DNA of 56,341 bases from Thermoproteus sp. CP80. Its GTDB lineage: Archaea; Thermoproteota; Thermoprotei; Thermoproteales; Thermoproteaceae. The stretch spans positions 1 through 56,341 of the forward strand of contig NZ_LCWM02000009.1 of the NCBI RefSeq assembly GCF_002077075.2. Direction: 5' to 3'. This document shows, piece after piece, positions 52,724 to 56,341 of the stretch. Under the pieces are notes generated by a model, which did no database searches, had not been told where the DNA came from, and was given only the letters and a program-made list of their open reading frames with translations. Numbering within the stretch: position 1 is the stretch's first letter; every line of letters begins with the position of its first letter. The position numbers and the translations under genes were made by a program.

Positions 52724-53035
52724 ATGTTCGCCCGGGACGCGCCCGTGAACGTGTTGGAGGAGCAGGTGCTCAGCGACTTGAGGTCCAGGGGATTCAAAAT
52801 CGTCGAGAGGATAGAGGACGGCCTCTTCGTGGCCGAGAAGGACGAGAGGTATCTATTCTACGTAATGGTGGAGGGCGTCGAGAAGCCCTTGAGGCAACTG
52901 TACAGAGTGCTCAACATGGGGGAGACCCTGTCGGCGCCCGTCGTGCTGGCCCTTGTCAGCAACGACGGAGTGGTCACCTACTACTCGGCGCACAAGTTGA
53001 GGTTGCCCCGGAACGTCCATGCTCAAGCTACTTGA
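52724..53035 (+). CDS. Possible tRNA-splicing endonuclease structural subunit
   Basis: A 103-residue protein whose pattern resembles the C-terminal endonuclease fold: DLRSRGFKIVER, YLFYVMVEGVEKPL, and APVVLALVSNDGVVTYY. The catalytic Tyr-His-Lys triad of the active subunit is not evident, as in structural beta subunits of crenarchaeal EndA. Such subunits broaden recognition of non-canonical introns, which fits the introns seen in this window. The assignment is by pattern and not secure. It overlaps the next gene by 17 bases. Confidence 0.5.
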   Translation: MFARDAPVNVLEEQVLSDLRSRGFKIVERIEDGLFVAEKDERYLFYVMVEGVEKPLRQLYRVLNMGETLSAPVVLALVSNDGVVTYYSAHKLRLPRNVHAQAT

Positions 53036-53306
53036 GAGGCTGATCTCCATATCCAGGGAGAGAGGGATCAAGATCGAGGTATCTTTCAGTAGATGTAGGG
53101 GGAGGTTGCTCATAGATAGGGAGATAAAGGCGCTGGACGAATACGGAAACGTGGTCCCCTGGAACCGCGCGTTTCCGGGCGTGGCGGTTCAGAACGTGCT
53201 AGATCAATGCCGGGTGAGGAAGGTCGAGGTCTACAGAGGCCGGGAGAAGGCGTTTGAGGCATCAGACCTGGAGTCAGCCCTCCGCGAGCTCTCCTCGTAC
53301 CGGTAG
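53019..53306 (+). CDS. Hypothetical protein
   Basis: A 95-residue mixed alpha/beta protein, MLKLLERLISISRERGIKIE, then VSFSRCRGRLLIDREIKALD and VEVYRGREKAFEASDLESAL. Family not recognised. It overlaps the endonuclease-like gene by 17 bases, so the two are probably co-expressed. A TATA-like CTTTATATAAG at 53317-53327 follows and serves pyk. Confidence 0.65.
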   Translation: MLKLLERLISISRERGIKIEVSFSRCRGRLLIDREIKALDEYGNVVPWNRAFPGVAVQNVLDQCRVRKVEVYRGREKAFEASDLESALRELSSYR

Positions 53307-53333
53307 ACCTCAACATCTTTATATAAGAGCCTA

Positions 53334-54683
53334 TTGATGCCGGTGTACACCAAAGTTGTAGCCACGTTGGGGCCTTCCACCGACAGACTAACAGACTTAG
53401 GCCGGTTGCTCGAGTCGGTGGACGGAGCTAGGATAAATATGTCGCACGCGACGGAGCGCGAGCTGGAGGCTAGGGTGAAGGCGGTGCGGCGGTTCGAAAG
53501 AGATAGGGGGAAGCCGATAGCGATCATCGCCGATCTGAGGGGGCCTGGCGTGAGGACAGGCCCGATGGAGCCGCTCCGGGTGGTTGCCGGCGAGAGGGTC
53601 ATCTTCAAGCTGGCCGATAGGGGCAGAGGCTTCGTGCCTATACCCAGGCGCGAGTTCTTCGACGTGGTGGAGAAAGGCGACGAGCTGCTCATGCTGGACG
53701 GCAGGCTCGTCTTGAGGGCCGTCGCGGCCTCGGGGCAGCAGGTGGAGGCCGAGGCTCTGTCGTCGGGGGAGATAGGCAGCAATAAGGCCGTCGTCGTAAA
53801 GGGCAAGGACTTCGACATAGCTCTCCCCGTCGAGGAGGACCTCGCCGCGCTCGACGCGTTGGCGCGGTATGGAGATGACATAGACTACGTGGCTCTGAGC
53901 CTGATAAAAAGCGGCGCCGAGGTCTCGCTCATGAGGAAGATCGTCAGGGAGCGCGGCCTCGCCTCCGACGTCATGGCCAAGATAGAGACTAAAGGCGCCG
54001 TGGATCGAATAGATGAGATCATCGACGCGGCGGACTACGTGGTGGTGGCCAGAGGGGATCTGGCTCTGCACTACGGCCTCGAGTATATACCGAAGATCCA
54101 GAGGGCGTTGATAGAAAGGGCCCTGGCCCGGGGGAAGCCGGTGGCCGTGGCCACCCAGCTGCTGGACTCTATGCAGGCCAGCCCGACGCCCACCAGGGCC
54201 GAGGTCAACGACGTATATGCCGCCGCATCGCTCGGAGTCGACTCGCTCTGGCTCACCAACGAGACGGCGAGCGGGAGCTACCCCCTGGAGGCCGTGTCTT
54301 GGCTCAGGAAGATCATCTCGATAGCTGAGGTGAAGCCGCTCGGGAGGCCCAGCCCCGCCAACGCGAGGGATAGATTCGCCGAGGCTGTCGCCGACATGGC
54401 CGCGGACCTAGGCGCCGACATAGCTGTCTACTCCATGACGGGCGCGCTCGCCAGACGCGTGGCTAAGTTCAGGCCGCTTGTCGGGATACACGCCGGCGTG
54501 AGGGAGGCGTCGGTGGCCAGAAAACTGGCGCTTATATGGGGCATCGAGCCTCTGCTGCTGCCGGCCTCCTCATACGAGGAGGGGCTGGAGAAATTGATGG
54601 CCCGCTTCCCCGACAAGATGTTGGTGGCGACCTACGGGCTGAGGGGAGGCGTCCACACAATAAAAATAAACATCAAGGAATAG
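53334..54683 (+). CDS. pyk: Pyruvate kinase
   Basis: A 449-residue glycolytic enzyme making pyruvate and ATP from phosphoenolpyruvate. Motifs include TKVVATLGPST, INMSHATER, ADLRGPGVRTGPM, MAKIETKGAVDR near residue 219 with the catalytic lysine and metal glutamate, VVARGDLALHYGL and VATQLLDSM. The start may be TTG 53334, ATG 53337 or GTG 53343; the last two are nearer to the expected leaderless spacing from CTTTATATAAG. Confidence 0.95.
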   Translation: MMPVYTKVVATLGPSTDRLTDLGRLLESVDGARINMSHATERELEARVKAVRRFERDRGKPIAIIADLRGPGVRTGPMEPLRVVAGERVIFKLADRGRGFVPIPRREFFDVVEKGDELLMLDGRLVLRAVAASGQQVEAEALSSGEIGSNKAVVVKGKDFDIALPVEEDLAALDALARYGDDIDYVALSLIKSGAEVSLMRKIVRERGLASDVMAKIETKGAVDRIDEIIDAADYVVVARGDLALHYGLEYIPKIQRALIERALARGKPVAVATQLLDSMQASPTPTRAEVNDVYAAASLGVDSLWLTNETASGSYPLEAVSWLRKIISIAEVKPLGRPSPANARDRFAEAVADMAADLGADIAVYSMTGALARRVAKFRPLVGIHAGVREASVARKLALIWGIEPLLLPASSYEEGLEKLMARFPDKMLVATYGLRGGVHTIKINIKE

Positions 54684-54685
54684 TC

Positions 54686-54734
54686 GTGAGGAGATGCATC
54701 TAAGCTGATCGGTGAGGAGCTCACGGTACGCCGA
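54686..54734 (+). ncRNA. Candidate C/D box sRNA after pyk
   Basis: A C-like GTGAGGA (54686-54692), 12 bases, D' CTGA (54705-54708), three bases, C'-like GTGAGGA (54712-54718), 12 bases, and a D-like CCGA (54731-54734). C and C' are identical but differ from RTGATGA at one position. AATAAAAATAA at 54659-54669 could serve as promoter. The remaining bases to 54931 are GC-rich and show no convincing gene. Confidence 0.35.
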
Positions 54735-54931
54735 CATCTGCAATAGGCGCGGCGTCCCCGATCTGCGGCTGGACAACCCGCGCAGCGGGGTTGGACGCCC
54801 GCCAGCTCCGGAGACCGGTCGAGGGCCCTTCGGCCGCGCCGAGCGGCGCCCGCCGGGGCCGTCGGCGGGACGGCTCAGCCGTGCAGGATCCGACGCGGCC
54901 TGCCTCCCGCGGGCGCGCCGTCCCGTGCCCC

Positions 54932-56341
54932 TTAACGCCTTCTGTAGGTGTAGTAGGTCCTCTGGCCGAAGTCGTGCAGATCCACGCCCAGCGCGGACAG
55001 CCGGTCCCTTATCTGGTCCGCCAGTTGGTACAGCCGCTCCTGCCTCAGCCTGGACCTGGCCTCGACCAGCGCCTTGACGGCCTCCTGGACGTCTCTGGGC
55101 ACTTCCCTTCTCTCCAGTAGGCCGAGCACGTCGGCCATCTCGACATATTTAGAGAGGACGCCGAGGGCGGCCTCCCGCGAGATCTTGTCTATCCTATGCA
55201 GTAAGGTCGAGATTATATAGCGCGCGGCGTCGTAAAGCCTCTGGGCGGCCTCGTTGGTGGAGAAATCGTCGTTGAGGGCGCCGTAGAACTCCTCCACGTA
55301 TCTCTGGAAAGGCTCGACGACGGGCTCCGAGTCCCTCTCGCCTGCGTCCGCCACCGCCTGCCCGAGCTCGTCGTAGGCCGTGTAGAGCGTCTTCACCATA
55401 TCCTCGGCCCTGTCCAGGAGCTCGAAGCTGAACTCCATGGGCTTGCGGTAGTGGCTCATGGCGTAGGCCAGCCTCAAGGCCTCGCCGCTGTGCTTGGAGA
55501 GGACCTCCCTCAGGGTTATTATGTTGCCCAGGGACTTAGACATCTTCTCGCCTCTGACCGTGAGGTAGCCCACGTGTATCCAGTATCTGGCGAAGTAGTC
55601 CACGCCGAACATGGCGCGGGCTATGGCTATCTCGTTCTCGTGATGGGGGAACACGAGGTCGGCGCCGCCTCCGTGGAAGTCGAAGGGCATGCCCAGATGC
55701 TTCGTCGACATGACCACGCACTCGAGGTGCCAGCCCGGCCTGCCGGGGCACCAGGGGGAGTCCCACCAAGGCTCGCCGGGGGACCAGCTCTTCCAGAGGG
55801 CGAAGTCCAGCGGGTTCCTCTTGCCGGGCTCGGGCTCGACTCTGGCGCCTGCGATCAGCTCCTCTATCCTCTGGCCGGAGAACTCGCCGTAGCGCGGCAC
55901 CTTGCCCACCTCGAAGTAGACCGAGCCGTCGGGCGCCACGTAGGCGAAGCCCCTATCGACCAGCGCCTTTATCCACTCCAGCATGTCGCCCACGTTCTCG
56001 GTCACCTTGGGGTAGGCGTATGCGGGCCTGACGTAAAGCCTCCTCATGACGTCGAAGTATTCGGATATGTACCGCTCGGGCACCTCCCGCCACCGCTTGA
56101 CTGAGGCGGCGCCGAACTCCTCCCTGGCTCTGTTTATTATTTTGTCGTCCACGTCGGTGAAGTTGACGACGAGCCTCACCTGGAGGCCCAGGCGCTCCAG
56201 ATAGCGGCGGAACATGTCGAAGAAGACGTAGACTCTGCCGTGCCCCACGTGGACGGAGTCGTAGGGAGTTATGCCGCAGACGTAGCCCGACGCGACGCCC
56301 GGCGTCCCGACCGCGAACTGCTCCACCCTCCTGCTGGCCGT
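54932..56341 (-). CDS. cysS: Cysteinyl-tRNA synthetase, partial at window edge
   Basis: A class I synthetase. The HIGH-type motif is VHVGHGR and the KMSKS motif is EKMSKSLGN. Zinc ligands are visible in YVCGITPYD, WHLECVVMS and PHHENE. The codons before GTG 56326 (TASRR) stay in frame to the window end, so the true start is likely upstream and only the first 15-25 residues are missing. The C-terminal anticodon-binding region is present and the protein ends at RTYYTYRRR. Confidence 0.93.
   Translation of the reverse strand, partial: TASRRVEQFAVGTPGVASGYVCGITPYDSVHVGHGRVYVFFDMFRRYLERLGLQVRLVVNFTDVDDKIINRAREEFGAASVKRWREVPERYISEYFDVMRRLYVRPAYAYPKVTENVGDMLEWIKALVDRGFAYVAPDGSVYFEVGKVPRYGEFSGQRIEELIAGARVEPEPGKRNPLDFALWKSWSPGEPWWDSPWCPGRPGWHLECVVMSTKHLGMPFDFHGGGADLVFPHHENEIAIARAMFGVDYFARYWIHVGYLTVRGEKMSKSLGNIITLREVLSKHSGEALRLAYAMSHYRKPMEFSFELLDRAEDMVKTLYTAYDELGQAVADAGERDSEPVVEPFQRYVEEFYGALNDDFSTNEAAQRLYDAARYIISTLLHRIDKISREAALGVLSKYVEMADVLGLLERREVPRDVQEAVKALVEARSRLRQERLYQLADQIRDRLSALGVDLHDFGQRTYYTYRRR

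Noticed and set aside
54735-54931. SRP RNA or RNase P RNA in the GC-rich gap before cysS
   Set aside because: Looked for conserved SRP helix-8 and RNase P core motifs on both strands and did not find them.

Overview
The window comes from a hyperthermophilic crenarchaeon of the order Thermoproteales, most likely Thermoproteus or a close relative. The evidence is a 16S rRNA gene interrupted by an archaeal (bulge-helix-bulge) intron that carries a LAGLIDADG endonuclease, a tRNA-Thr with three introns including one in the T-loop, a PaRep2b-type protein, a futalosine menaquinone cluster, crenarchaeal RNA polymerase subunit Rpo8, SmAP3 and split archaeosine TGT genes, and first genes whose TATA boxes lie about 25 bases before the start codon (leaderless style). 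Most DNA is GC-rich, with abrupt AT-rich islands inside several genes. The genus is inferred, not proven.

Layout. 1-1.94 kb: 5' two-thirds of the 16S rRNA gene (minus strand), with its intron, leader and promoter. 2-7.9 kb: dihydroorotase, then the menaquinone genes mqnC (minus) and mqnE-mqnA-mqnD (plus), a VUT-family transporter likely for a 7-deazaguanine precursor, and a small ACT/Lrp-like protein. 8-15.4 kb: two divergent secreted acid-type proteases (S53 sedolisin and A5 thermopsin), a metallo-beta-lactamase-fold protein, Sir2 with a DUF123 nuclease, and a membrane-anchored Lon-like protease. 15.4-20 kb: a decayed accessory region holding a broken Nth-family glycosylase, two other frameshifted fragments, a 104-nt hairpin, PaRep2b, and tRNA-Thr(UGU). 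20-34.2 kb: a core information-processing block: TgtA2/PUA, aMBF1, HflX, TFE, PAC2, TgtA, SmAP3, Rpo8, a mini-TFB with a secretion-type ATPase and membrane protein, thermosome, S17e, FKBP, proteasome beta, FttA, SmAP1 and L37e. 34.2-41 kb: DNA polymerase B, DnaG, Met aminopeptidase, and a zinc-ribbon FHA protein beside a membrane Ser/Thr kinase. 41-48.4 kb: molybdenum cofactor genes (moaA, a ModE-like regulator, an unusual tandem MoaC), cytidine deaminase, an Fe-S glycosylase-like protein, SDR, GlyA and Mrp. 48.7-56.3 kb: S2, MEMO, type 2 IPP isomerase, a TnpB tail remnant, a zinc-ribbon protein, L2, a possible tRNA-splicing endonuclease structural subunit, pyruvate kinase, and CysRS running off the window.

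The genes connect in a few ways. Archaeosine formation is represented by a split transglycosylase and a candidate precursor importer. The transcription machinery is concentrated at 20-34 kb. Moco genes surround a ModE-type regulator. RNA introns (16S, tRNA-Thr) coexist with a candidate splicing-endonuclease subunit. The most unusual items are the tandem MoaC with complementary half active sites, the three-intron tRNA, the intron ORF that runs through the 3' splice site into 16S, the 104-nt G-U-rich hairpin, and the mini-TFB/ATPase/membrane-protein operon. No CRISPR array is visible.
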